Shown here piece by piece: positions 47,773-58,254 of a stretch of 64,000 nucleotides of DNA. The DNA lies in assembly GCA_012845835.1 (NCBI GenBank), contig JABAKD010000009.1, forward strand, positions 2,667,324-2,731,323, given 5' to 3'. The DNA comes from Undaria pinnatifida. Lineage: Eukaryota; Sar; Phaeophyceae; Laminariales; Alariaceae. The notes beneath the pieces were generated by a model. The model was given only the letters and a program-made list of their open reading frames with translations. It was not told the DNA's origin and did no database searches. The translations under genes and the position numbers were made by a program. Numbering within the stretch: the stretch's first letter is position 1; each line of letters opens with the position of its first letter.

Positions 47773-50252
47773 GGAGCCCTTGTATGGATACAAATGTGTT
47801 CATTTTCCGACGAATAGGGTTGAGGAATATCTCCATTCCAAAATATATATATATATATACTTATATAAAATCATTCCTTGAATATCGAGTCATTCCTTGG
47901 TGTCATGGACTTTAGTCAGGAGTTTTTTGTCTCGGCCTAAGTATGCGATTCGCGGAACTGGAATTCTCGGTCGAATATGGCTTGGTTCGAGCGCCGCCTT
48001 CGGGGGGAGGCTCCAACGCTCCTCGCCCTGCCGTGTCCGTTCCGCACATCGACGTGAACGCGGACGGGGGCCGAGCGAGACGAGCGAGTGTCGAGGAGGA
48101 ATTTTGGAAAAAATGTTGAATCTTGATGGCTGCAACGCCTGAATGATTTACAAAAATGGCATCATTTCCAAACGGTACGTGTTAATGTTTGGAATTTTGC
48201 GGTGGCATACTCTTGAGCGTTAGTTTCTATGCTGTACTTCTGTACTAGTTCGTTTTGTTTCTTGCCCGGCCTTTTTACTGCTCTTGTTTCTGCTCGTTTT
48301 GCCAGCTGGAAATTCATTATTTTAGTGTGGGTTCACGTAAACCGTGACACAAGTTACCGACGATATCCAACAACTTCGCGACACAAATTACCGACCGCAA
48401 AATATTTCGTGACAAAATAACTCCCAAAAATGGAATCATGACATTTTCATGTAACAGAATCTCAAGACAAAACCTAGCAGGTAGAGCCGTCTCTTCGGCC
48501 TTTGGCCCTGGCTTTAGCATGGCCGCTGACACTCCAGGCAGCCTCTGCTGTAGGCATGAACGAGTGCGGTTGATTCGCCGCGAACTATCCCGCTGTGCTC
48601 GCTTCTATGTGGCCATTGTGCACGCCATTTCATGTCACCTCTCGTCTGTTTTGATCTCGTCGTCATGCCGTCGAGGTACGAGGAAGCCCGTACGTACTGG
48701 GTGAGAACAGCAGTATGTACGACGAGCATGAACGCCAACTGACGACATTGGCAAACACACAACATCAGGTGCAGCAGCAGTAGCCGAAGGGCAAAACGTC
48801 TAGCACATACTGCAGCAACTATTAACAGCAGCAACCAGAACCACAGCAGATAGCTCAAAGTGCAGTACGAGTGCCGTTGGCAAGTTTAGTCGTACACGAA
48901 TCAGTCTGTCCAATATATAACAACCGTTTCAGGTTCTTATTGAAAAAGAAAAAAAATGTTACACTTTCTGTAAGAATGATACGTCGTACGAGCGGGCGTT
49001 CTGATTCTGGTGTGTTGCTGCGGTGTGACCATGGAGCACACCGCATGTTTTACCCAAACAAGAGCCACAATAGGCAGCGCACAGGGGCCCCCAACACAGA
49101 GACACGTGACAAACACAGCCAGCTGTCGATCGCGTAATTCGCCGGTAGTCCGTGCTTCATTGGGTGTATCGGAAGTCGTTCGTAGTACTGCTGTAGATCG
49201 TCGAAAAACCACGGACGTGGCATCGTTCTGGTGGCAGAGTCGCCAGTAGACCGCCCATAATGTATTTACCTTTTCTTTTTCTTGGCCCCATGCACCCATT
49301 TCCTTTCCTTTCTCTTTGTTTGTTTCCTTTTGCCAGTTGACTCGCGTCTGTTGTGCGTATGCGCAGTGATAGATAGCACGTGTAATATATGCGTGGTAGT
49401 CTTTCTTGGGTGGCAAGCGGTATGGTCGGTTTTTCCAGGCGCGAGTAATGATACTATAGCACCAGCACGGACCTGGCACATTGTAGACTGACTCCCGATT
49501 TCTTTTTTATATGTTTCTGGTGGAGGCATGAATTGCGTCAGCTGTGATTCATGCGTGTATCACCTTTGGTTTGTGTTTTTCCCCTAGGGTATTCCTCAGC
49601 TCCAGAGTGACCGGAGCCTGTCCTGTGACCACGGACTTGATTATGCGAGTTAATATGAGAACGACAACAACAACATCAACGGAAATATTGCCTGTTTCTT
49701 GACCTTTCAGCTGCTTTCTGCAAATAAACTCGGTTTTTCTGCCAACACGATTTTGAACCTTTTCGCGATTTTCCTTCCGTTTTGTCTAGTAAGTTGAACC
49801 TCCTACCATTTGCCTCTAATTTTCCGCCTGTGCATTAATTGCGGAACGGTCCAGCTTTAGCTATTCTTTGATTCGCACCATTTGTTTTGTAGTTGGCGAA
49901 GCTTCATCGGCTGAGATCTGGGCTTGGCTCATCAGCTCGACACCGCCCAGCACCCCATCGCAGCGCTATAGCTTACAGCAACGAAGCGCCGTGCAGTGCC
50001 CTGCGATGCCCTGCGGCTCAGCTCAGCAGCGCACCGCTAGCTCAGCAGAGCGAAGCGCTATGCTTTGCCGTGCTCTGGCGTCGCGGTCGTTCGGTATTCA
50101 TGACATCTGAAACTCCGCGTATGTATGCTGATATTCAGGTATTTGGCGCTTTATTCTATACATATCGCGTCAACCATCGTAATATCATACAATATGGGGG
50201 AGGGAATGAAATATCTATGCAAAGATCCTGTCTTGTTTTAATCAATTGTCAG

Positions 50253-50343
50253 CCAGCCGCGCCGGTGGTCTATTAATAAAAGTGGTTTTACCCTCGAATA
50301 CTGCTATCGTTTGGTTGCCCTTGAGTTGGACACCCACCACGAT
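50253..50343 (+). other. tRNA-Glu-like remnant in copy B
   Basis: As in copy A, box A is interrupted by the same insertion. Box B is further mutated (GAGTTGGACACCC). Confidence 0.35.
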
Positions 50344-51388
50344 GAGATTTTACTTTATTTGCAAAAATGCAAAAAAAAACAGGGATCAATTAACTGCTGA
50401 GAGCGCTTAAGAGCGTGGGTTGGTTCGCCGCGAGTCGACGAGGGAAGAAAATGCTGGATTCTTCTCGCGGTACAAATGTAAGCACGTGCCGAAGTGGGGA
50501 GGGAGGAATAGGGCCCGCTATGTGACCCCGGATCTGAGTTACTACTGGGAGGGAGCGCGAGAGTGGTGCGGGAATAATACATGGGATGAAGAAAAAAAAA
50601 TGTTGCAAAGGTATATTATAATTACCACCAGTAAATAATTATGTCCGTATCTAGGAAATACGCACGGCACTATCAGCAGTCGTCATGGTGGAGACACTCT
50701 GGATATTTTGCATTGAGGGGGAGCGTCCGATTTCGACAACGTGAAAGCCCCCAGGAAGAAAAGACAGCAGCAGACACACATATCCCGCCTTCCCGAAAAA
50801 ACACAGAGAAGAAGCGCTACGCCAACCTCCCGTACGAGCAAAGCCATCACCGCACCAATCTTAGACAACGCTGCTCAACGAGAGATCGCCCTCCTCTTCT
50901 ACGTTTTCCTCCTCGCCCGCGACCACGCAGACGAGTCAATGCGACAGCCTTCACGTAACAAACAAAGCAATCTTCTTCCAAAACCTCGCCGGCTGACATG
51001 TCCTCATGTCGACGTTTGATGCAAACCGACTTTGCATCCTGTCGACTTTGAACCTCCATTGCCACGGGGACAGCAGTGCAGTCTCTTCATTAATGCCAAG
51101 GCCTGTTTTGTTCCGCCTAGGTAGAGGCGACGCAGGTTCTCAACAACACTCTTTTCGGTATTTTTGTTTGACAGACGCCAACTTTTACTTGACGGCGCAT
51201 TTAACATAGTTTGTTTCGCCTATGCATGCCTTCTTTGTTGTATAATATTACGTTTTTTCTTTTGTCAAAGCATGACTTTCATACTCCCATGTCTGTATTA
51301 AACTCTTGGCTTTACTTTAAAGTTCAATGCGTGCCAAATCGGACAGCTACACCTGAAGTTGTCGAAGTGCTGCCCTGCCCTACCCGAA

Positions 51389-51420
51389 GCATGGGCGCCG
51401 GCGAATGCCGGCGCGCATGC
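51389..51420 (+). other. Terminal hairpin of copy B
   Basis: A 14-bp stem around a GAAT loop, with one G-G mismatch at stem position 6 (arm GCCGGCGCGCATGC). Confidence 0.85.
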
Positions 51421-51904
51421 GGAGCCCTTGTACTTTCTGAAAAAAGTTCTCGAATGTCTCCATCGTAGCACACGTCGCACTCCTCAAAAGGGTCGATTCT
51501 GAGGCGCAAAAAACCCACAGTAACACGCGTGTTCTGCCCGCGGTCAAGGCTACACTGTTCGACAGGGCGGGCTCTTTGAGAGGCATATTATTTCAGCGAC
51601 TCCGAGCCACTCACTCGCGCGAGAGTGGTCGCCTATTATATTATTATGCGCGTTTCGAATGTGCAGAATTCACCACAGTTACGGGATTGTTGGAAGCACT
51701 TAAACAACAGGTAGATAAGGTTTGTCCGAGCAGCGCAACGATGACTTTCACTCGCGAGTGGCTACACCCTGTGGATCTAAACGGGGGCGTCCCTCTTTTT
51801 TCTTTCTATTTAGAATTCAAGCCCGTTTTTACTTTCCAGCATCTAGACAAATGACGAACGAACGGGGTTACAGCTCTCGTCCCTTCTTCCCCCAGGTAGA
51901 GAGT

Positions 51905-52010
51905 GCCCTTCATTTTTATCACACAGAGGGTTTTGATATTCCCAATGCTCATCGATATTCATCGGATTCATCTACCTCACGCTTTCGCGCTTTCCGCCAG
52001 TCAACGTTCG
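51905..52010 (+). repeat. Diverged dispersed repeat, copy 2
   Basis: Matches 3595-3700 in order and spacing of several 8-16 bp blocks. Confidence 0.5.
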
Positions 52011-52448
52011 CACACACAAGAAGAAGAAGAAGTCCGCGCGATTAGGAGTATGCACTCGGGGAAGCTCGAACCAGGAAAACCGACTTTACATAGTACTTCC
52101 GGGCTTAACCTGGACACTAGATCATCGGGAACCCCCCGATGTACGGGAGAGGTGCACGTATTGTACGTTTTCTGAGCGTAGTGGCCAGAAGAGCTCAACG
52201 GCTCTCACCCACACAATCTTCACCTCACGAAAAATTCCGGTGGCTAAAGGTGAACAGCGAATACTATTGGAATAAAAAGAATGACGTTCGGTCGGTATCA
52301 GGTTACCGCCTTTCCATCTGAAAACCCGTGATCAGGAACAAAATTACTCAGGTTTGGCATGATAAGGACATTTTGGGCGGCTCATAAGGCTCCGTCCTTC
52401 AGGAAACGAAATAGCGGAAGGAGTGCTACCTCTACTTTCGTAGTAGGT

Positions 52449-52506
52449 ACTATCACCACTGCCATTACCACTACCACTACCACAACCACTACCACTACCA
52501 CTACTG
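52449..52506 (+). repeat. (ACCACT)n-type microsatellite
   Basis: Irregular run of ACCACTACCACT units with variants. Confidence 0.85.
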
Positions 52507-54837
52507 ATTAACGTTGACAGTTTAGCCCGTCGCACGTATAATGTATCAATTAGTAAGAGGTTACCCGTGGATATATCATTTATTTGTGTCATGTGCGATA
52601 ATTTTGTTACACAATGTCATCATAAATATATATGAAATCATTCCTTGAATATCGAGTCATTCCTTGGTGTCATGGACTTTGGTCAGGAGCTTTTTTGTCT
52701 CGGCCTAAGTATGCGATTCGCGGCACTGGATTTCTCGGTCGAATATGGCTTGGTTCGAGCGCCGCCTTCGGGGGGCGGCTCCAACGCCCCTCGCCCTGCC
52801 GTGTCCGTTCCGCACATCGACGTGAACGCGGGCGGGTGCCGAGCGAGACGAGCGAGCGTCGAGGACGAATTTTGGAAAAACTGTTGAATCTTAATGGCTG
52901 CAACGCCTGAATGATTTACAAAATTGGCATCATTTCCAAACGATACGTGATAATGTTTGGAATTTTGCGGTGGCATACTCTTGAGCGTTAGTTTCTTTGC
53001 TCTACTTTTGTACTAGTTCGTTTGGTTTCTTGCTCGGCATTTTATTGCTTTGTTTCTGCTCGTTTGGCCAGCTGGAAATTCAATTTTTTAGTGTGGGTTC
53101 ACCTAAAACGTGACACAACTTACCGACGATATCCAACAACTTCGTGACACAAACTACCGACGGCAAGACGTTTCGTGACAAAATAACTCTCAAATCATGA
53201 CACTTTCACTTAACAGAATTTCGAGACAAAACCAAGCAGGTAGAGCCGTCTCTTCGCCCTTTGGCCCTGGATTTAGCACGGCCGCTGAGACTCCATGCAG
53301 CCTCTGCTGTAGGCATGAACGAGTGCGGTTAATTCGCAGCGAACTATCCCGCTGTGCTCGCTTCTATGTGGCCATTGTCTATGCCATTTCATGTCACCTC
53401 CCGTCCGTTTTGAGCTCGCCGTCGTACGGTTGAAGTACGAGGAAACCCGCACGTACTGGGTGAGAACAGCAGTATGTACGACAAGCATGAACGCCAACTG
53501 ACGACATTGGCAAACACACAACAGCAGGTGTAGCAGCAGTAGACAAAGGGCGAAACGTCTAGCACATAATGCAGCAACAAGACTTAAGTAGCTAACAAAA
53601 CTACAGCAGATAGCTCCAAGTACAGTGCGAGTGCCGTTGGCAAGTTTAGTCGTACACATATCACTCTCAAGAGCCAACAAGAGGCAGGGCAGGGGCCCCC
53701 AACACAGAGACACGTGACAACCACGGCCAGCTGTCGATCGCGTCATTGGCCGGTAGTCCGTGCTTCGGTGGGTGTATCGGAAGTCGTTCGTAGTACTACA
53801 GCTGTAGACCGTCGAAAGACCACGTGACATGTGACATCCCGTTCTGGTGGCAGCCTCGCCAGTAGACCCCCCAAAATATATTTTTCTTTTCTTTTTTTAT
53901 TGTCCCCATGCACCCATTTCCTTTCCTTTCTCTTCTTTGTTCTTTGTTTCTTTTTTCCAATTGTCTTGCGTCTGTTGTGCGTATGCGTAGTGATAGATGC
54001 TACGTGTGATGTATACGTGGTAGTCTTTTGGGTGGCAAGCGGTATAGCCGGTTTTCCCAGGCGCGAGTAATGAGACGTATGCACCGGTATGGACCTGGCA
54101 CATCGTAATGTGACTCCCGATTTCACTTTTATATGTTTCTGGTGGAGGCATGAATTGCGTCAGCTGTGATTTATGCGTGTACCACGTTGGGTTGTTTGTG
54201 TTTTTTCCTAGGGTATACCTCTGCTCCAGAGTGACTGGAACCAGTCCTGTGATCACGTACTGGATTGTGCGGGTTGATGTGAGAACAACAACAACTGAAA
54301 TATCACCTGTTTCTTGACCTTTCAGCTGCTTCCTGCAAATTTGGTTTTTCTGCCAACACGATCTTGAACCTTTTCGCGATTTGTTCTTGTTTTTTGTCTA
54401 GTAAGTTGATTTGCCGCCAATTTGCCGACTGTGCATTAGTTGCGGAACGAGCTTTTATTTGATTACCACCATTTGTTTTGTAGTTGGCGAAGCTTCATCG
54501 GCTGAGATCTGGGCTTGGCTCATCAGCTCCACACCGCCCAGCACCCCATCGCAGCGCTATAGCTCACAGCAACGAAGCACCGTGCAGTGCCCTGCGGCTC
54601 AGCTCAGCAGCGCACCGCAGCGCAGCGCTAGCTCAGCAGAGCGAAGCGCTATGCTTTGATATGCTCTGCCGTCGCGATCATTCGTTGTTCATGATATCTA
54701 AAACTCCGCGTAGGCTGATATTTTCGTATTTGGCGCTTTATACTATATCGCGTCAACCATCGAAATATCATACAATATGGGGGAGGGAATGTAATCTCTG
54801 TGCAAAGATCCTGTTTGATTTGATTAATTGTCAGCCG

Positions 54838-54917
54838 GCCGCCCCGGTGGTCTAATGGTTTTACCCTCGAATACTACTAACGTTTGCTTGTCGTTGAGTT
54901 CGACACCCACCACGATG
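54838..54917 (+). other. tRNA-Glu-like remnant in copy C
   Basis: GCCCCGGTGGTCTAATGGTT has a good box A and a D-arm that can form (GGT...ACC). About 45 bp later, GAGTTCGACACCC resembles box B. The 5' portion resembles tRNA-Glu or Gly. The acceptor arms do not pair (GCCCCGG against CACGATG) and I see no clear anticodon stem, so this is a tRNA-derived relic that may have kept polymerase III promoter boxes, not a functional tRNA. Confidence 0.45.
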
Positions 54918-55953
54918 AAATATGACTTAATTTGCAAAAATGCAATAAAAAAAAAATCAACTGCTGAGAGCGCCTGCTAGGTACAATTCGACGCGAGTCG
55001 ACGAGGGAAGAAAATGCTCGACTCTCCTCGCGGTAAAAATGAAGACACGTGATAAAGTGGGGAGGGAGGAGGAGGGCCCGCTATGTGACCCCGGATCTGA
55101 GTTACTGCTGGGAGGGAGAGCGAGAATGGCGCGGGGATAAGAAATGGGATGAAGAAAAAAAGATGTTGCAAAAAAAGGTATACCAGGTATGATTATTTCT
55201 ACCAGTAAATAATACTTCAGTCTCTGGGAAATACGCACGGCACCATCAGCAGTCGTCATGGTAGAGACACTCCGGATATTATGTATTGAGGGGACGCGTC
55301 CGATTTCGACAACGTGAATACACCCACGAAGCAAAAATAGCAGACACACATATCCCGCCTTCTCGAGAAAAAACAGAGAAGAAGCGCTACGCCAACCTCC
55401 CGTACGAGCAAAGCCACCCCCGAACCTATCTTTGACAACGCCGACGCAACAAGAGATCGCCCTCCTCTTCTTCGTTTTTTTCCTCGCCCGCAACCGCGCA
55501 GACCAATCAATGCGACAGCCTTCACGTGACAAACAAAGCAATCTTCTTCCAAAACCTCGCCGGCTGACATGGCCCCATGTCGACGTTTGATGCAAACCGA
55601 CTTTGCATCCTGTCGACTTCGAACCTCCATTGCCACGGGGACAGCAGTGCAGTCTCTTCATTAATGCCAAGGCCTCTTTCGTTTCGCCTGGAGGCGACGC
55701 AGGTTCTCAATAACACTATTTTCGGTATTTTTGTTTGATAGACGCCAACTTTTACTTGACGGCGCATTTAACATAGTGTGTTTCGCCTATCCTTGCCTTC
55801 TTTGTTGTATAATATTACGTTTTTTTCCGTCAAATCATGACTTTCATAATCCCATGTTCGTATTAAACTCTTGGCATTACTTAAAAGTTCAATGCATGCC
55901 AAATCGGACAGCTACACCTAAAGTTGTCGAAGTTCTTCCCTGCCCTACCCGAA

Positions 55954-55984
55954 GCATGGGCGCCGGCGATGCCGGCGCCCATGC
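55954..55984 (+). other. Terminal hairpin of copy C
   Basis: Perfect 14-bp stem (GCATGGGCGCCGGC and its exact complement) around a GAT loop. Confidence 0.9.
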
Positions 55985-56029
55985 GGAGCCCTTGTCTATA
56001 TATAAGATTTTGACGTTGAAAACATACAA

Positions 56030-56125
56030 AAATCGGCGAACGGAGTATATACAGTAGTATGTAGCTTGCAAAGATACGTATCGACCCTACTTTCGTCGAA
56101 TTCACAGCTGACATTGTTCACATGA
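56030..56125 (-). repeat. GF outer-end fragment (inverted)
   Basis: The order 'cgga.tat', 'gcttgcaaagat.cgt.tcga', '.ttcgtcgaa', 'tcacagctga' reproduces the inverted GF outer-end block (as at 17066-17120), although diverged and without the rest of the element. Confidence 0.65.
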
Positions 56126-56807
56126 TTTTATAAAATTCCGGGGGGGCTTCAACACGGCGGGCTGCCACCCGATTTTCGAGAAAGAATGGCATGAGTTGCT
56201 TGTTGGATTATAGGTAAGTCGAGGCTGTACATGCGACAGCACTGCCAAGGGAAACATGCACATAAATCGTGTTTGAACCAGGGGAAATTAAAACTGGAAT
56301 CAGGCGCAATAAACCGCGGCAAAAAAAATGCGTCATTGGACGCACGATGACGAACAACAACAAAAGTAGCAAAAGCCCCCGCACAACTCTTCAAGTACGT
56401 GTTATTTCAACGATAGAAGGAGCGGCCCATGCGGCAGTTCGTCATCATAAAGCGTCGTTTCCATCAAACTATCATTTTCACTTCGCCCAGAGCCGGTACA
56501 TACAAAACGAATAACAGGGGAAAGCAAATAGAAAACAATATTATATCGGATACTACTGTACACACCAAGGTTCGAACCCAAAGGTAGGAAAACAGATAAA
56601 CTAACTTGAAAAAAAGTGTGAGTTTACCGAGACTCGCGACGAACTAATGGACGTTCATGGCTACCCTTCAAGCTGCTACTGCTGTACGATTACTACTGGG
56701 ACAACATTATGTGTTTTACACGCGTACGATTATGCATACATACGCACTTGACATTCTGCCACAAAGATTTGACAAATATCATGATTTTTCATAGGCTGTC
56801 ACGACAC
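56126..56807. other. No gene recognised
   Basis: Low-information sequence with a poly-A run at about 56322-56329. An isolated 'ggttcgaaccc' at 56570 is a box-B-like string, but no box A or cloverleaf accompanies it. Confidence 0.4.
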
Positions 56808-57186
56808 GAAGGTGTTGAGGTACTAGTAGGGTATTAGTCCGTTTGACCACTTGCAAAAGGTTAACCGATAGCTTACCCAAACTAAGCCTTAATAACACTC
56901 TCCCCCCCTGAAACTGCGGGATATCAGGTCGGCCGGATATACGGGCGGACCTGTCATTTATCCAAGCCGTTTCATCTCCTGGGTATACCAGGGAAAGCAT
57001 TTTTAAAGTTCGACATGGGGAAAATATGAAAAGTTTATTATTATTGTGGATGGTGGGGATCGAACCCACGACCCTAAAACCCATGGTTTGTCGACGACGC
57101 CATTTGTTAAGGTATTAGAGGGGTGTTAATCCGTTTGACCACTTGCAAAAGGTGAACCGATAGCTTACCCAAACGAAGCCTTATAA
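56808..57186 (-). repeat. Duplicated box-A half of a tRNA-like repeat
   Basis: Two ~80-bp direct copies (56808-56892 and 57108-57186) share 'ccgtttgaccacttgcaaaa', then 'ggt.aaccgatagcttaccc' and 'aaac.aagcctta'. On the minus strand each reads CAAGTGGTCAAACGGATTAA-like. Only the second is followed on the minus strand by a box B. Confidence 0.75.
57047..57150 (-). other. tRNA-Leu-like SINE-type remnant
   Basis: On the minus strand a box-A-like TTGCAAGTGGTCAAACGG (about 57147-57130) is followed about 65 bp later by a perfect T-arm, GTGGG-TTCGATC-CCCAC, with box B at 57055-57067. The A-to-B distance fits a tRNA with a long variable arm (Leu or Ser), and the D-loop resembles tRNA-Leu. The acceptor halves do not pair. 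The sequence runs directly into AATAATAATAAA, a simple tail typical of SINEs. It is best read as a tRNA-derived retroposed relic. Confidence 0.45.
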
Positions 57187-57467
57187 CAAAGGGAGAACGG
57201 CGAGGCCGCCCATGGCAGAGTCGGAAAGGTCGAGCATGGTGGGGCAAGTCTAAGAAACTGCGTGCCGAGAAGTACACTCAAACCCGTGTCATCAAGAAGA
57301 CGGCCCAAAACCTGTTCTCAATTGGGCCTCTTGATTGCTGAGACGACATGACCAACATATTCACACATACATTCAGAATAACATCAATCAGCAGCAGCAG
57401 CGGCAGTCCAACGACAAACAGACACAGACGTAGACATATGACTTACACACATACAGGAACAATAGCA
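57187..57467. other. No gene recognised
   Basis: A short plus-strand stretch (57190-57340) has coding-like texture, reading RSTLKPVSSRRRPKTCSQLG in one frame, but no family was recognised and no start or boundary can be set. Confidence 0.3.
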
Positions 57468-57890
57468 GCAACGCCGTATAACTCTTACGTGCGTGCAAAT
57501 TCCACAACTGTCAACCGCAGGCTGCAGCAGCGGCAGCACCGCAGCGTGACAAACAGCAAGCAGTTCCCAGTCCCGTGTAGCTTGTCTAAATAGTGTAAGT
57601 TCACGTTCGGCCGGTACCCGATACAGAGACGAAAAAACAAGAAAAGCAAAAAAGGAGTAACGTAACATCGTATATACATACATCGAGGTTCAAATACAAA
57701 CGCGAGAAAAACAACACACACCTTAAGAATATACAAGAGCAAAAGCAGCAAAAGCGGCGGTGCGACCGAAAACGGCAAGCCGCAGGAAAGTACAGCTCAC
57801 ACACAAAAACAGCGTCAGCAACGCTCCAGAACTCTTATGTGATAGCTGCAGTAGCGGCAGCACCAGCAGTATGACACAAAGCAAGCAGTA
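57468..57890 (+). repeat. CAG-rich segment, duplicated ends
   Basis: 57468-57566 and 57814-57890 are diverged direct copies. Both have 'agcaacgc', 'aactctta.gtg', 'gcag.agcggcagcacc' and 'gacaaa.agcaagcagt'. The ~250 bp between them are rich in CARCAR steps without a regular unit. Confidence 0.65.
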
Positions 57891-58254
57891 CTATTAATAT
57901 GTGCAACACGCATAAACACATAAAACAGGTAGCTTGTTTTTGTAGGAGTCATATGTACTTTCGAAAGAGGAGTTAACCATGTAAGAGTATTGGGCGGGGA
58001 CACAAAGTGTCCCTTGCAGGGTCTGCCAATTATACAGCTCCTCGGAGAGTGTAGCCTTCGCTGAGACGTACCTATTTTTGGTTCTACCAGAGCCCCGGAT
58101 GGCTTCTGTGATCCGAAGCACGTGCCCGCGATCTATTTCCTGACTATCCCGAATATAAAACGCCGAGCTCATGATGCGAAACCCAACATCTGTTGCGATT
58201 TATGGTCTTTCGAGATTTATGGAATGCCGTCCGGAATATCTGATACCCGCATCA
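57891..58254. other. No gene recognised
   Basis: A 92-codon minus-strand frame (57894-58172) has balanced composition but no motif that I recognise. Confidence 0.3.

Larger units (their letters stand above)
44252..47783 (+). mobile_element. Hairpin-terminated 3.5 kb unit, copy A
   Basis: First of three direct copies. It starts after an A/T-rich lead at 'atcattccttggtgtcatgg' and ends 'atgcggagcccttgt'. Within it, in order, are a block with 'tcggcctaagtatgcgattcgcgg' in two parts, three iterated GACACAAnTTACCGAC-like motifs (44721-44806), a pyrimidine-rich stretch (about 45650-45715), a GC-rich low-complexity block of CAGC/GCAG steps (46330-46450), a tRNA-Glu-like remnant (46633-46723), and a terminal hairpin (47741-47772). 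No terminal inverted repeats or transposase were seen. A hairpin close to the 3' end, lack of inverted ends and a TC start resemble non-autonomous Helitrons, but the expected CTRR end is not present (CTTG instead), so the class is open. Confidence 0.75.
47841..51431 (+). mobile_element. Hairpin-terminated 3.5 kb unit, copy B
   Basis: Direct repeat of copy A and highly similar across its length, with scattered substitutions and small indels. It follows copy A after only about 60-100 bp. Its left lead has a (TA)n run and a partial duplication of the start ('atcattccttg..atatcgag.tcattccttgg'). It contains the same iterated motifs, tRNA-like remnant (50253-50343, with the same insertion as A) and terminal hairpin (51389-51420). 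A and B share the tRNA-like insertion, which C lacks, so A and B are the closer pair. Confidence 0.8.
51432..52619. other. Spacer between units B and C; no gene recognised
   Basis: 1.2 kb that separates the second and third 3.5 kb units. It contains the palindrome CACTCGCGAGTG (51749-51760) and a related interrupted one at 51612-51627, a diverged dispersed repeat (51905-52010) also seen at 3595-3700, and a hexanucleotide microsatellite (52449-52506). The phrase 'catcgtagcacacg' (51461) recurs elsewhere in the window. Confidence 0.45.
52620..55995 (+). mobile_element. Hairpin-terminated 3.5 kb unit, copy C
   Basis: The third direct copy. It is the most diverged from A and B and somewhat shorter (several deletions, including part of the stretch corresponding to 45280-45470 of copy A). 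Its lead duplicates the start as in B. It retains the iterated motifs (53109-53190), the best-preserved tRNA-like remnant (54838-54917) and a perfect terminal hairpin (55954-55984). Its right end is followed within 35 bp by a GF outer-end fragment. Confidence 0.8.

Noticed and set aside
54957-55670. 237-codon minus frame in unit C
   Set aside because: The corresponding regions of A and B are broken by frameshifts and differ in frame; it looks like a chance open frame.
44252-55995. Units A, B and C as LTR retrotransposon or tandem gene array
   Set aside because: No terminal direct repeats within a unit, no primer-binding site or polypurine tract pair, and no polymerase or conserved full-length coding frame was seen.
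56560-56600. GGTTCGAACCC as a tRNA 3' half
   Set aside because: It is a self-complementary string with no box A at a workable distance and no cloverleaf.
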